Shown piece by piece: positions 11,356 to 22,740 of a DNA stretch of 41,981 nucleotides (within the stretch, counting starts at the first letter, position 1; the number at the start of each line of letters is the position of its first letter). The stretch covers positions 646,509 through 688,489 of the forward strand of contig NW_003101658.1 in the NCBI RefSeq assembly GCF_000003855.2, read 5' to 3'. The notes beneath the pieces were generated by a model. That model saw only the letters and a program-made list of their open reading frames with translations, had not been told where the DNA came from and made no database searches. Made by a program: the position numbers and the translations under genes. Source of the stretch: Blastomyces gilchristii SLH14081 (Eukaryota; Ascomycota; Eurotiomycetes; Onygenales; Ajellomycetaceae).

Positions 11356-13640
11356 CTAGATCCCCGTACCTCTCCATGCCATCGGGATCTCCAGTGATGA
11401 CTGCTGCAGATTTGAAAAGGAATCGTCTTGTAATATTGAGGAGAACATGTCCGTCGTCAAAACGGGATTTTCTTGTTCTAAGAACCCCCACTGGTCCTGG
11501 ATATCATTGATGGCCTCCATAGTAGGCTGATCTGGAGGTTTCCATGAAGTATCAGGACTAGCCGGAGCGGCGGTACCTGGGCTTTGAAGCTGCCTGGCCC
11601 TGACACCTTTGATGAAAAGCTGAGCCGTCACCTCAGCGCCGGACGCAGCCATCTCGCTCATCTCGGCCAGCATTTGCAGACGATTAACAGCCTGCCTACT
11701 CACTTGAATCGCCCTTTGATAGGTCAGTTTAAGCTTCACGCCCAGTATATCAGTGTTTCTGTCTCCCTGCTCAAATGGAAAATCCGCATGGGCGCAAAGG
11801 TACAGCAACAAAACGGTAGCCTCGAAGGTGTTGAAGATAATGACGGCAAAGCGGGTACAAGAGACACCAAACATTGAATGGAGGGTGGTAACAGCCTCGA
11901 GCGTTTTCATTGCAGCCAGACCAAGTCTCTGCTTTTGGGACTGGACAAGTACTCGCTTATAAGGGTGGAGGCTGTCGATATAGCCTGGTTTGAGCAGCAG
12001 AACTGTCCGGAAATTCCAATAGAGTGAGTCGTAAATAGCGATGTACAAGAGCTGCCTTTGCATAGGTAAATTTGGAAGAGATATATCCCATGTCATGTCC
12101 GGGTGATCTATAGCGAATGCTGGGTCTAGGGTAGGCAGATACTCGACGCAGAGTCTCTCATATCTGTGCTCCCGCTCCGTTGGGTCATACGGGGAGTTCT
12201 TCTTTAATTTGAAACTCTGCCAGAATCGGCTTAGCTGAGCTTCCATCAGCCAAATACATCTGGAGCATTAACATGGGCGCCTGGCGGTAAATTGCCATGG
12301 TCCGAGATCAGGCCAACCGGGGCAATGTCTCTGCGACCAAATAATCGGGTAATAAAGGGACCCGATCTAGCTGTCTGGCTAAATGGCTATTATCAAAATG
12401 GTGTCAGTAAACCCGTCCTAGTTGTAATAATCTGGAGGCATACCTGTCCAAAACATAAAGAGTGAAGAAAGTCATCCCGGACCTCTCTTTCTAGCTCTTG
12501 GGCACTATCTCCAGTGGAAAGGGAGGAATCTAGCGTATCGGTAGGCACTGTGTAAATACCAGCCTTCTGAGCGGCTCGGCACGCAGAAGCTATGCCCTCC
12601 CAAAACTGAGCTGTACCCCCTTCACATGACTGCTTCAATGCGGCGAACAAGACATGTTGCACACGAAAGAGAGAACCCTTCCCTTGAAGGTTTCACAGAC
12701 TTTGGCAAGTTTCTCTCCAATATCACTGCATGTGTCGCGAATATCACAGAGTGACCGGCCACAGATGTTTTCGACGTTGTGGGAGGGCGAAGGTAGAAAC
12801 AGCGTTGCATAAGAACCAATGAGAGCAATAAGAGTTGCAAACTCGATATCAGACACAGCCATTGGGTTCTCTTTTTTGGGCCACCATCTCTGATAGTGGG
12901 CTAAGAAGCTGGGAGCGTGGATAACTTGTTTCATCCTACACCCATCATATAGGGTGCTTGGATTAGAATCCTATGCAACATCTCTGAGAAGCGGATCCCT
13001 ATCAATCTTACCAATTCAACTCACTGACAAAGTACTGCATAAGGAAATCAAAGATCTGGCGGTCTGGTATACGCCTAAGCTGAAGTTGGACTGTATCCCT
13101 CATAGATTGCATGGGGGGTTCGAGTAGATCTTTGTAGTCCTCATAGATCAAGTCAACCTAAAAAGGTCGAATAAGCTCTAAGCAACTGTCCCGACTAGAA
13201 TTATTAGGCAACACACATTCCGCAGCAGAGTCATCGTGTTAGTGTTGCTATCCTCAAAGTATCCAAAAGTCTTGGCTATGGCACAGTTCTTGCTAGGCTG
13301 GTAACCTTCAGGTTCATGTTCGGTTGATCCACTTCTCGACTGCTGCGCATCCTGGGGTGGTAGCCGGCTCCGAGCGTCCGGGACAGGTGCTGCCGGACGA
13401 CGGTCGGAACCATCTACCGAAGGAGAGCTATATATACACTCTTCGGCCCGTCGACGGCGGCTGTAGTGATTGCATGGATACTGACGGTTACACTGGGAAA
13501 CTAATCGGCACCCGTTTTTTCTGCGTTCTTCTGCGCTCTGCAAGTTGCCCATGGGGGAAAACTTTACACACTCTCTGCTTGCGCGTGTAGCAGGGGTAAC
13601 ACGCTTGAATGCGGCGCTTTCGTTCCTGTTGCATGGCCAT
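11356..13640 (-). pseudogene. Decayed Zn2Cys6 fungal-specific transcription factor
   Basis: The reconstructed start is ATG at 13640. Exon 1 is 13572-13640, exon 2 13217-13492, exon 3 13012-13157 and exon 4 begins at 12935, joined by GT-AG introns of 79, 59 and 76 bp. Splicing intron 1 joins CYPCYTRKQR to CNRQYPCNHYSRRRRAEEC, a Gal4-type zinc cluster whose fifth cysteine position is Tyr (TAC for TGC). The middle region matches the fungal TF domain (FLMQYFVSELNW joined to MKQVIHAPSFLAHYQRWW). Continuing the homology needs reading-frame changes at about 12661-12675, 12476-12480 and 12244-12260, with another 65-bp intron at 12379-12443. The last segment (11356-12246) is open for 296 codons and ends AWRGTGI. 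Several frameshifts plus a lost zinc ligand argue for a pseudogene. Sequencing error at each site is the alternative. Confidence 0.75.
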
Positions 13641-14149
13641 GGTGAGAGGGTGTAACAGTGGAGCAGCTCATGGTAAGCAAAATATGATGAGGTTGAAAGC
13701 GATGAAGCTCCTTTGAATCAGTGCAGAAGATTACAGAATAGGGAACGGCCGCATTCGCCGGAGTAAGGACTATCCCTGCATGCTAATTCATAAAATGGGC
13801 TAAATGTGATGTCTTGGCCGTGTTAGGATAGTTGCGCTAACAACACGCAGGCAAACCTACTCCTGACTTCTGACTTGGGTTCATTTGGTCGAATTTGTAC
13901 ACCCGTACAAACAACTTGGGAATAGGCGATATTGTACGCCCCAATATCTATGACTAGGTTCATTGGCGGAGGGCTATTATCATTATCGGAACGAAGTATT
14001 GGAAGCGACTAGAATTTATTTTGCTTCTGCCAATCGCTTTATCTCGTGCTCTCCCAATTGAATTTGCCCCGGAATATATTTCCGACAGCATCTACCCAAA
14101 CAGCGTTTCCCGATCTTGTCAGCAAGGAGGCAGTAATGCTTAGACCTTT
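13641..14149. other. Spacer between two pseudogenes
   Basis: About 500 bp with no recognisable coding similarity. It would have held the promoter of the regulator and the lost C-terminal part of the transporter. Confidence 0.45.
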
Positions 14150-15361
14150 AGCCACACGTGGAATGACGAACCCCGTATCATCACCTCAGTGATGGCTCGA
14201 ATTGCTGCAGTCTGCAGCTCACTATTATTAAGTCTGGCAAACAGTGTACATGACTGTGGCGAGAATCTCATATAATATTTGATCTTAGAGAGGCCCCACC
14301 AGCTGACCATGTTAGCGACTATGTTAGCGGTAATGGTGAACGAGAGGCAGGGGAGTAGCTGCACCGCGGCCCTTGGCGAAAGTATCGTTCCGTGTGAATT
14401 GGAAGTAGATGGGTTAATAAAACATGGTGAAGAAGACCCACATGTATTGGCGCCAGTAGCCATTATATAGAACAGTATGTGAGTGCAGGACCTGAGTAGG
14501 TGGCAGGGGAATGATCTGACTCGGGTGTTGTGAAACTGTAGAAGGGTTGTTGCAGGGTATAAAGAGTAAGGAGAGCAACCCAACTGTAAAAGCACGACCG
14601 TCGTTCCTCTGCCACATGCCTCTGGTAAAAATCAACCCCATAGCGAAAGTGGTCCACATTCCTGCACTCAGGACAAATGTTGCAACACAGTCCAAACTAG
14701 CCAGTCGACCTTCCAGCGGCTCCGAACGAGCCGGATGGATTGATAGGAGGGAAAACAAATAGACAGGACTTGTGATTGCATCGATGATAGAGTTGATATA
14801 GTATCCCCATTGCCATGTTGCAGACGAGTCCCAGAACCCAATTCCAACGAATAGTTCTAGAATCGCTCCACATGCCCAAACAAGATCTATCCCGAGGAGA
14901 TGCGCTTGCTCCATGCTCTGGCCGGGTTCATGGCAAGAAGTAGTTCAGGTCTCCCAGATAGACACGTGTCCCTCCAGCTCTGGCCATCTCACGCCTGACA
15001 ATCAAGACGTTCATACTCGGAGCGCCACCGCAAAGGCCGGAAATCACCGAAACAGCGCAATCCCTGAGATATAGAACCATTTCGTGTTGAAGCGTGTGAA
15101 GAGAAAAAAAACCGTAGGAAGGAATGATTACTGCCGATCCGAGAGGGAAACCAGCGCCAGTCCAGGCGAATTGTTGGTAATTGTGGAAGGTCTAGATAAC
15201 TCCTTCTTGAAAGTCTGCTGCCATAGTAGCGTCGAGTCCATACATAGAGCCGACAAGTAACAAGCAGCGCATATTAGAAACCGGTGAAAGCCGGTGAATT
15301 TGCGTACCTTGTCATCCATAGCGCCCTCCGTTTCTCTAAGTGTAACATCTTCATTGTTCAT
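14150..15361 (-). pseudogene. Decayed MFS efflux transporter (DHA14 / Tri12-like)
   Basis: On the minus strand, pieces of a 14-TM-type major facilitator follow each other in the right order but in different frames. First comes YGLDATMAADFQ at about 15200-15235, with an in-frame TAG at 15192-15194. Next are FAWTGAGFPLGSAVIIPSYG and TRFNTKWFYISGIALF (about 15060-15165), then GGAPSMNVLIV near 15000. ATWQWGYYINSIIDAITSPV and LSAGMWTTFAMGLIF lie at about 14630-14840. A shift near 14560-14590 leads to LTLYTLQQPFYSFTTPE, and a last piece, QLLPCLSFTITANIVANMV, lies at about 14300-14370. The C-terminal helices are missing. Relatives export toxins, siderophores or drugs. It lies on the same strand as the broken regulator. 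The boundaries are approximate. Confidence 0.72.
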
Positions 15362-16145
15362 GGAATGTTGAGGGCGTTGATTCTCAATTGCCTCGATTTG
15401 GTAGGCGATTTGGTTCCAGTTGGACTTTTATCTATATCTGACGGGGAAGATGCTGAGACAGCCTTTTTTTTTGTATTAATACTTACTCTTGATAGGGTGA
15501 TACCAGTAGTTGACATCTCTCCCACATCCCTCTGTTGCAACAAGGATAACGGCGCTCATCTTTCAAAGTGATACTGCGTAGGAGTACAATAACATACAAA
15601 TATCCAAAGAATTCCTGTAGTGTTGTAAGTCTGCTATTGCCGTTCTGTTTTATCCTTGGATAGAGCCAGATTCCGAGGTATTGGTTGAATTGATCGACTT
15701 TTCGGCAACCATCCTGGAGTTGGGGCCCGTGGCTCAAGATCATAGTTGATAATCTATGAGTATGGTTCAAGAGCTAAGGGCTTAATGCTGTCGCACGCCC
15801 GATATTCGTCGGCCGAGCATATCTAGATCCGCCCAGAGCGGATTTTCAACTCTGTTAAGTAAACAGAGTTCGATGAAACGGACAGACGGTAAACTTTAAC
15901 TTGGAATCAGGGTCAAACTGGGTATAGCTATCTCAGTCAAGTGAATTAGCTATTGGGTTCACTAGTTCCCCTCCTGAGGTTGAGGCATAGTACAGTACAT
16001 AAAACGGCTAGGCCTAATCCGGCTAGGTCAGGGAAGCTTCCAGTTCCCCATAACCTGGCCAGAAGCCAAACCGCATCAAAACCCGACATCAACCAAATCT
16101 ACCATCTACAGAGCACACCTGTCCTAGACACCACAAGCTCCCACT
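15362..16145. other. Region upstream of the MFS relic and SPC1
   Basis: No gene was recognised. A minus-strand frame at 15483-15770 (95 codons) has no family resemblance. The final 200 bp form the SPC1 promoter, with the leader directly before ATG 16146. Confidence 0.4.
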
Positions 16146-16815
16146 ATGGATGATATACTCGCTCCCCTCCAAGATCTCTTGGAGGCCCAAATTGTACGTA
16201 CAATTTATATCCACAAGATCTTGCAATCTCCCTTCCCAATCTCCGTCACCAAATACCGCCCTACAGTGGACGCTTTTGCGGGAAACCGTCATGCAATTCT
16301 CGCAAGTCTAGAAATAAAGACAATTGCCCAAACAACGCGCGCACTACGCACAGAGTCTCGATGATGGCTTTTGGCAATATGAAGTCTTGATGAACCGGAA
16401 AAACGGAGAGCTAATGCCCTTTAACTAATCGACTGCAGGATTTCCACGGCCAGCGCATCGCTGAATACCTCTGTACCGGCCTCCTCAGCATCTTTGCTGT
16501 AAGCCCTCCCTCTCTCCTCCCTCTCTCCTCCCTCTCTCCCCCGTCTCTTCCCCCTTTCCGTTGAACTCTATAAAAGAAAATCCAAACACGCGATAATAAC
16601 TCCACCTGGACACACAGGCGATCGCTTTCATCGTCGGGTACACCTACGAAGATGTACACTTGACCCTCTGGATCGGGCTGGCGGGGACGCTCATCACAGC
16701 GCTGGTCGTTGTGCCGCCCTGGCCGATGTATAATAAACATCCGGAACCATGGTTGATTGCTGGATCTGGGGGTGTGGGAAGGGCAGGGATTGTGGTGGAT
16801 GGGGGGAAGCGGTGA
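16146..16815 (+). CDS. SPC1: Signal peptidase complex subunit 1, 3 exons
   Basis: Exons are 16146-16193, 16439-16498 and 16618-16815. The introns are 245 bp (GTACGT to CTGCAG) and 119 bp (GTAAGC to CACAG). The product is 101 aa. MDDILAPLQDLLEAQI joins to DFHGQRIAEYLCTGLLSIFA, then to the second helix with GYTYEDVHLTLWIGLAGTL and VVVPPWPMYNKHPEPWL. This is the SPC12 fold: two transmembrane hairpin helices (about residues 24-41 and 46-66) with both ends cytosolic. It is a non-catalytic subunit of the ER signal peptidase. The FxGQ and PPWPMYNKHP motifs are diagnostic. Because the exons are so small, no single open frame covers the gene. It is convergent with RBX1. Confidence 0.93.
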
Positions 16816-17432
16816 CGGATGGGTTTGCTTTAACGTAGGGGGAGGAACAATGGGAGTTAGAATGCGTGTATTTGGATTATTTCTTATTTTGTGTTTCTAA
16901 TAGTGATACTCTAGAAATGGAATGGAATGGGTTGGGTTTCTGTTTCCTTGGACTTCTTTTTTTGGTTCTGGTTTTCTTGAGGGACATAGCGATCGTATAC
17001 ATGGCATCAAGGTGGAAGGAAGGGGGGTAAAGCGGAAGTGATAGGGCGCGTAGAAATGAAATAACGCTCTACTTTCACTTTCGTTCTTCGGAATTTAAGT
17101 GTAGTAATCCCCATGAACTTTCAATAGATATGACAAAAAAAAAAAAAAAAAAAAGGCCTTGTTTCATTAATATGTTTCGTAACGTCATCGCATAGCCTCT
17201 ATTCCAAACCCTCCGTCTTCCCTCAAGCTTACCACCTGGCCGGTCTAAATAACTCGCCTCATGAGTTCGCTCCTCCACATGCCATTCCCTAGTCAACACT
17301 GCGATGTTGGGTGTTAAATTCCGGGGGTGGGGTTGAAAGGAAATATATTCTCCCAAGAAAAACGCTAAGAAAATTATTGGAACTCCAGTCCCGTTCCGTT
17401 TTGGTTGTATGGATGGTTGTATAATTTTAGCT
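16816..17432. other. Convergent intergenic region SPC1/RBX1
   Basis: Contains the 3' flanks of two convergent genes and an A-homopolymer of about 20 bp at about 17134-17153. No gene is recognised. Confidence 0.55.
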
Positions 17433-18121
<689 letters not shown>

Positions 18122-19215
18122 GGTTGGAGGGGGGGGTGTGAGAGAAGATTCCGTTTTGCTCAAAACGAATATGATGTGTACGTAAAGGTGTAATGAGGAA
18201 GTAACAAGGAGGGATATCGCGGAAGGTTGCTAGTGTTTCAAGACCGGGAAGTGTTGTTGAGTACTCCGTACCTAGGTAGACAATAGAGAGCTCTGGGGTG
18301 GTGGGTGGTGGTGGTTGCTGATGCCTTCGGCGGCGCGCCCTAATTGAAGTAGATAACTAGCTACTGGTTAGATTATTTAGCATCAAAGGCGTATTTCGGG
18401 GACTTAAACAAAATAAGGATCATCCCACAGCTAGATAGCTTCACAAAATCCACAGGTTGCTCTCACTCCCCAAGAATTCAGGCGTCTAGTATGATAGTAT
18501 CACTGCTTTCGTTGATCGAGCGAGGGACAACCGGCGCTATGACATAAGCAGAGCGTGAGGTAGCTCGGAAGATCTATATCTCCGAGGAGTTCACTGAGCC
18601 TCACCTCCCAAATAGGCAAAAAGCCTGTGGCTGGTGTTATCTGTGGCTGGTTCCTGGTCTCGTCATGGATGGCGGGCGCGGCTCTGCGTCAACCTCACCA
18701 ACAAACAACAACCTCTCTCTGTCTCTTGACTTCATCCTCCTCACCTTCATCTATCGCATCCATATCTTCCACCATCTTCCGCGCTTCCTAGATATCAGTT
18801 ACTATTCTATTCTTCATATATTTCCACCACTTATGCGTGTGCTTCTTAAATTATGAATATGCTTCAGGCATCTGTTTCCCTCTCCTTCACTCAGTCATTC
18901 CTTTCAGCTACCCAACCACGCAGATACACAGCACCTTCATCGCCTCCAAAGAAACGCCCTCGAGAACCTAGCTTTGATCCCTCACATTCGTGATTGTTTT
19001 CGGCTCTGGTACTCGTTTCGATCGAACGCTTGATTCGCAGCAATAGATCTGCTTTTTGATTCCTTCGTCTTGGGTGTTTCGCTTTTTTATCTGGCGTCAT
19101 TTAGCCCATCGGTTTTTCGCGTGGATCTTTTTGGCTTCTTCTGTCGCGTTTATATTTCCTTCTATTATCTCTACATACAGGCTGCCTATTTATTAAGCCA
19201 TATTTTTGAGTCATA
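18122..19215. promoter_or_regulatory. Divergent intergenic region RBX1 / PNRC-like gene
   Basis: About 1.1 kb. It holds a TACTCCGTA motif at 18262-18270 and, from about 18700 to 19200, a pyrimidine-rich stretch that looks like a long 5' leader of the following gene. No other gene is recognised. Confidence 0.5.
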
Positions 19216-20622
19216 ATGTCGACTCCGACCCCTACTACCCCAAAGGGCCCTCGCAACCCTCGCCGTACTCGAAAAAACTCCAAGGCGGGCCCCCCCGCCA
19301 ACACTACATTTCGCGACGGATCCTCCACCCAAAACCAAAACCAAAACCACTCCACTCCTCCACCCGCTCGTTTGAGTCCGCCGAGTCCCAGTCCTGGAGA
19401 AGCTTTGATTAATACTGTTTCTGAGGGCGCGTCGCAAAAGAAGAAAGGGAAACCAGTGAAGAAGAACATCACCCAATCTTCCAACCCTTCACCAATGACC
19501 AACGGCACAACCATTGGCCACGGTCACTCAGCATCGCAACCTAACATATTATCTACCCTCAAAGACGGCACCCATTATGCTGGCCCAACTTTCCATGCAT
19601 CTCCTGCTCCCTCCGCTCTGCCTATCCCAACCTTCTTCTCAAAATCTGTACCGGATGGGGGAGCAGCCTTGGGGTCACCCGAAGGTGGGTCGCAAGTCAT
19701 AGGGCCTCTTGATCACACGCCTACAAAGCCCAAGACCGCCGTTGCTCCTCCACAAAGCACAGAGGAGATCCCATCGCCTTTGGAATTTCTTTTCAAATCT
19801 GCAAAGGGGGCAAAGGTTACGAACAGACCAACCAACAGCGTGACCAAATCTATGAAACCCTCACCATCGCAGCCAAATCTCCAGAGCCGGCCAAGGTCGC
19901 AAGCACAAGAAGTGACCCCCGGGGCTATTTTCCCACTTGAGCTGGAATCGCCGGACAATCGCAGAATGGCAATTGGACCGTCATTCGCTACTCCCTACAA
20001 GGACAGAATTAATGCTCTTCGTTCGGCCAGCTCTCCTTCAAAATCGAACGACGCCGTGCCGCTCGACGAAGACCAGAGGAAAGCCAAAACCGAGGCGTTG
20101 AAGGATTTACTACTAAATCCACGACCTCAACGCCCGTCATCTGCGTCGCCTAAGGTGCTTAACGACTCGAACCTCCTCGGTGGCTCGAGAAGTTGGACTG
20201 CTGGTAATGCCATGCCGTTCGCTCGACACGCCTCCGGTCCGCCAACCCTAGTTCCGTCGGAAGAACCAAAAATTTCCCCCAAAGGCCGCAGTCCAGGCAG
20301 TGGTAGCATTGCACATCAATACCTGTCGTCCGTCTGTAACGGCACTCAAGCGTCTCGAACTCCGTCGTCCAATCTTCGCCGGGAGCTCTCCTCTACAAGC
20401 CCTACCGACCGCCCGCCTTTCTCGACCGAGGGTAACCAATCGCACCTAAAGCGCTCTCAGACATACGTGAATCTCACGTCTCCCACTCCAAACAGGGTCC
20501 ATCCACATGCGAATCCAGATGTGCCTTCTCCTCGGTCCGGCTCTACCAGGACTAACCCCATTGACGCAAAGCAGATGGAGGCTGACTTGCGCCGCATTCT
20601 GAAGCTCGATTCCAACCATTAA
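19216..20622 (+). CDS. PNRC/Edc1-motif protein, candidate mRNA decapping activator
   Basis: A single 468-aa frame without introns. Most of it is disordered and rich in Ser, Pro and Thr, with basic blocks (PRRTRKNSK, KKKGKPVKK). At residues 121-143 a YAGPTF box is followed by LPIPTFF. This YAG plus LPxPxF pair is the short linear signature of the PNRC family and of yeast Edc1/Edc2, where YAG activates Dcp2 and the proline-rich part binds Dcp1. A second short hydrophobic motif, PSPLEFLFKSAKG, lies at about 196-208, and the C-terminal MEADLRRILKL (about 455-465) may form a helix. The role in decapping is inferred from the motif only. Relatives are usually annotated as proteophosphoglycan-like or hypothetical. 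Confidence 0.8.
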   Translation: MSTPTPTTPKGPRNPRRTRKNSKAGPPANTTFRDGSSTQNQNQNHSTPPPARLSPPSPSPGEALINTVSEGASQKKKGKPVKKNITQSSNPSPMTNGTTIGHGHSASQPNILSTLKDGTHYAGPTFHASPAPSALPIPTFFSKSVPDGGAALGSPEGGSQVIGPLDHTPTKPKTAVAPPQSTEEIPSPLEFLFKSAKGAKVTNRPTNSVTKSMKPSPSQPNLQSRPRSQAQEVTPGAIFPLELESPDNRRMAIGPSFATPYKDRINALRSASSPSKSNDAVPLDEDQRKAKTEALKDLLLNPRPQRPSSASPKVLNDSNLLGGSRSWTAGNAMPFARHASGPPTLVPSEEPKISPKGRSPGSGSIAHQYLSSVCNGTQASRTPSSNLRRELSSTSPTDRPPFSTEGNQSHLKRSQTYVNLTSPTPNRVHPHANPDVPSPRSGSTRTNPIDAKQMEADLRRILKLDSNH

Positions 20623-22179
20623 TCAAGCTTATTTTAGGGGGAAAAGGGTTTAAGGTGGGGGCTTATCCATGGAGTATTTTTTTCCGATAATGTCAACTCG
20701 CATTTGGCTCGTACCGCTCCCTCTATTTTCTATTTTCACTTCCTTACTACGCCGGGCATTGATAATTCAGATAATGGTTGAAGCCACCCCCCGTTAGTTT
20801 TTCTGTTAGGAGTTCATTTTTACACTTCTCTTCTCTATATCTTTACTGAGTTCGGTTTCTTCTCGTGTTATCCCGTTATTCCGGGGTGCTCGGCTTTTTT
20901 GGTTTCATGGCACGGGTGAGATGATTCGATATGATTATATGACCGGTTAGCTTGGAGCATATTTTCAAGGTGTCCCGTTTGGTGTCAGTTCTTTTTCTTT
21001 CTTCTTTATCTATTTTCGCTTCCATTAGCACGGCGTCTAGAGGGGCATATCATATGGAGGAATGCATGGAAGGGTTTTTTTTTATATAAGGAAAAAACGG
21101 GATGTTGGGAATTAGCGACACCGCGAGGTGGAAGGGAGTTGATGACTGGTTTCAAGGTATTATTGGCCAGACAGACTCGTCTGATCGAACGGCCCCCGCT
21201 TCCTCTCGCCTACCTATACCATTATCGTTTAAAGCTTCCTTGCTTGGTTTCTCTCATCCCCAACACCATATTTCCAAGTGCTTGGGATGGTTTTTCTTAT
21301 TTTTTTTTTTTTTTTTCCCCTTCCGCCTTTCATATTCACGGTTCCAGTGTATGGCTGCAAAATACATACTACTGGGAATGCCTCTTATCTTTCACTTGCC
21401 TTGATGGCTTGATTCACACACATTTCCTGTGTATTGTTTTCCTCCTTCCAATTCTGTTATTTGTTTTCTTTTGATTTTGCTTCTCACCCTAGTCATTCAT
21501 TTGTCATTTCTTATTCCAGGTATTGCTCTTGTTTCTTTACTGTTCCGTTGCTTATTTACTTTTCTGTCCCTTCCCTCATTTCTTTGTTCAACTATCATAC
21601 TGCCAGACAACCACACTCTTTCATTCCTTCATTTCTTTTCTTTCTGCAATTCTATCTGGCATCTGCAATGCATGCATGTCTCCCCATGCCGTGGTTTTGT
21701 TTATTTTATAAGTAGCAAATAGCATCTTAGCTAGCCAAATGAATTAAACCTACACTCATTTTTTACATACTCTCTGTATTGATTTTGTATCTCATACTTT
21801 GTATGATTGATCTTTTAACACTGAAGCTTATTGAAAAATATACAGCTCTACAGACTGTAGGTAACTTTGAACTCTTTTGAAATAGGTGAGAGGGAAATAT
21901 ACATCTCGTAGCTTGTAAGAGTAAAAAGTTCATATAAATAAACTTGAGACTGTTGTTAAAAATCACCTTTGTCCCTGAATACGGAGTACAGAGTACTACT
22001 TTCGAGATAGTCAGATGTTTCAAGTCACAATAAAATGTGATGTATCCTCTTTTGATATCAGGTAAGTTGTTCAATTTCTTGAACTCTTCTTCTTGTTTGA
22101 AGGACAGCAGCATATTGTCCCATCACACTGGCACATTCATTGTACTCTGTATGATAGTTAGTTAATAGTTTTCCACTCT

Positions 22180-22510
22180 TCACCCCCCCCCAAATAATGA
22201 TCATCTCATCTCATCCACCCCCCCCCCCCCCCCCATCCATTTCTTCCATTATAATCCGGGGGAGCGCCCGAAAACCCAAAAATAAAAGGGGTTTCCCCCC
22301 AGCAAAGCCCCTTTCGGGCCCCCCATTATAAGTTTCGGGGAGGGACCCCCCCCTCAAGGGGCCACCAACCCGCCATATTAATAATAAATCGGTAGGTACT
22401 TAAAATCCCCCCCCCCCCCCAGTGGCCAGTTAATTAGAACCCAGCGTGGGCAATCCCTTTTTAAAAATTAGGAATACATATTCCCCCCCCCCCCCCCCCG
22501 GTCCCCATTG
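22180..22510. repeat. Poly-C-rich low-complexity patch
   Basis: Three C-homopolymers of 14-17 bp and several shorter C or G runs fall in about 330 bp. The strand bias is strong. Runs this long are prone to consensus error, so the exact lengths are uncertain. Confidence 0.75.
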
Positions 22511-22583
22511 GCAGATCGTCCACAGAGGGGCGTTCGGTGGCGGTTAGAGGTGCCAGTTGACGTCAGGAATGTCCAAAAGAAGA

Positions 22584-22590
<7 letters not shown>

Positions 22591-22616
<26 letters not shown>

Positions 22617-22740
22617 TAGCTGGAATGGATGACTTGTTTGTTGCCAGTTGGCAATCTTGAGCCGAAGTTTTGCGGGCGGGAGAGAGGAAAAGGAAGGGAG
22701 GAAGGGAAGGGAAGGAAGGAAGGAAGGAAGGAAGGAAGGG
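22591..22740. repeat. GA dinucleotide and GGAA purine microsatellites
   Basis: A GA run at 22,591-22,615 is followed about 70 bp later by a GGAA-type run. Together they make a purine-rich strand. Confidence 0.85.

Noticed and set aside
12627..12673. A 47-bp GT-AG intron that would bridge the first frameshift of the regulator
   Set aside because: It would be in frame but would remove the RVQHVLFAALK segment, which looks like conserved coding sequence of the family; a frameshift explains the data better.
21102..21722. Overlapping T-rich open frames with hydrophobic products
   Set aside because: Low-complexity pyrimidine-rich DNA encodes Phe/Leu/Ser in all frames; no family resemblance and no splice logic.
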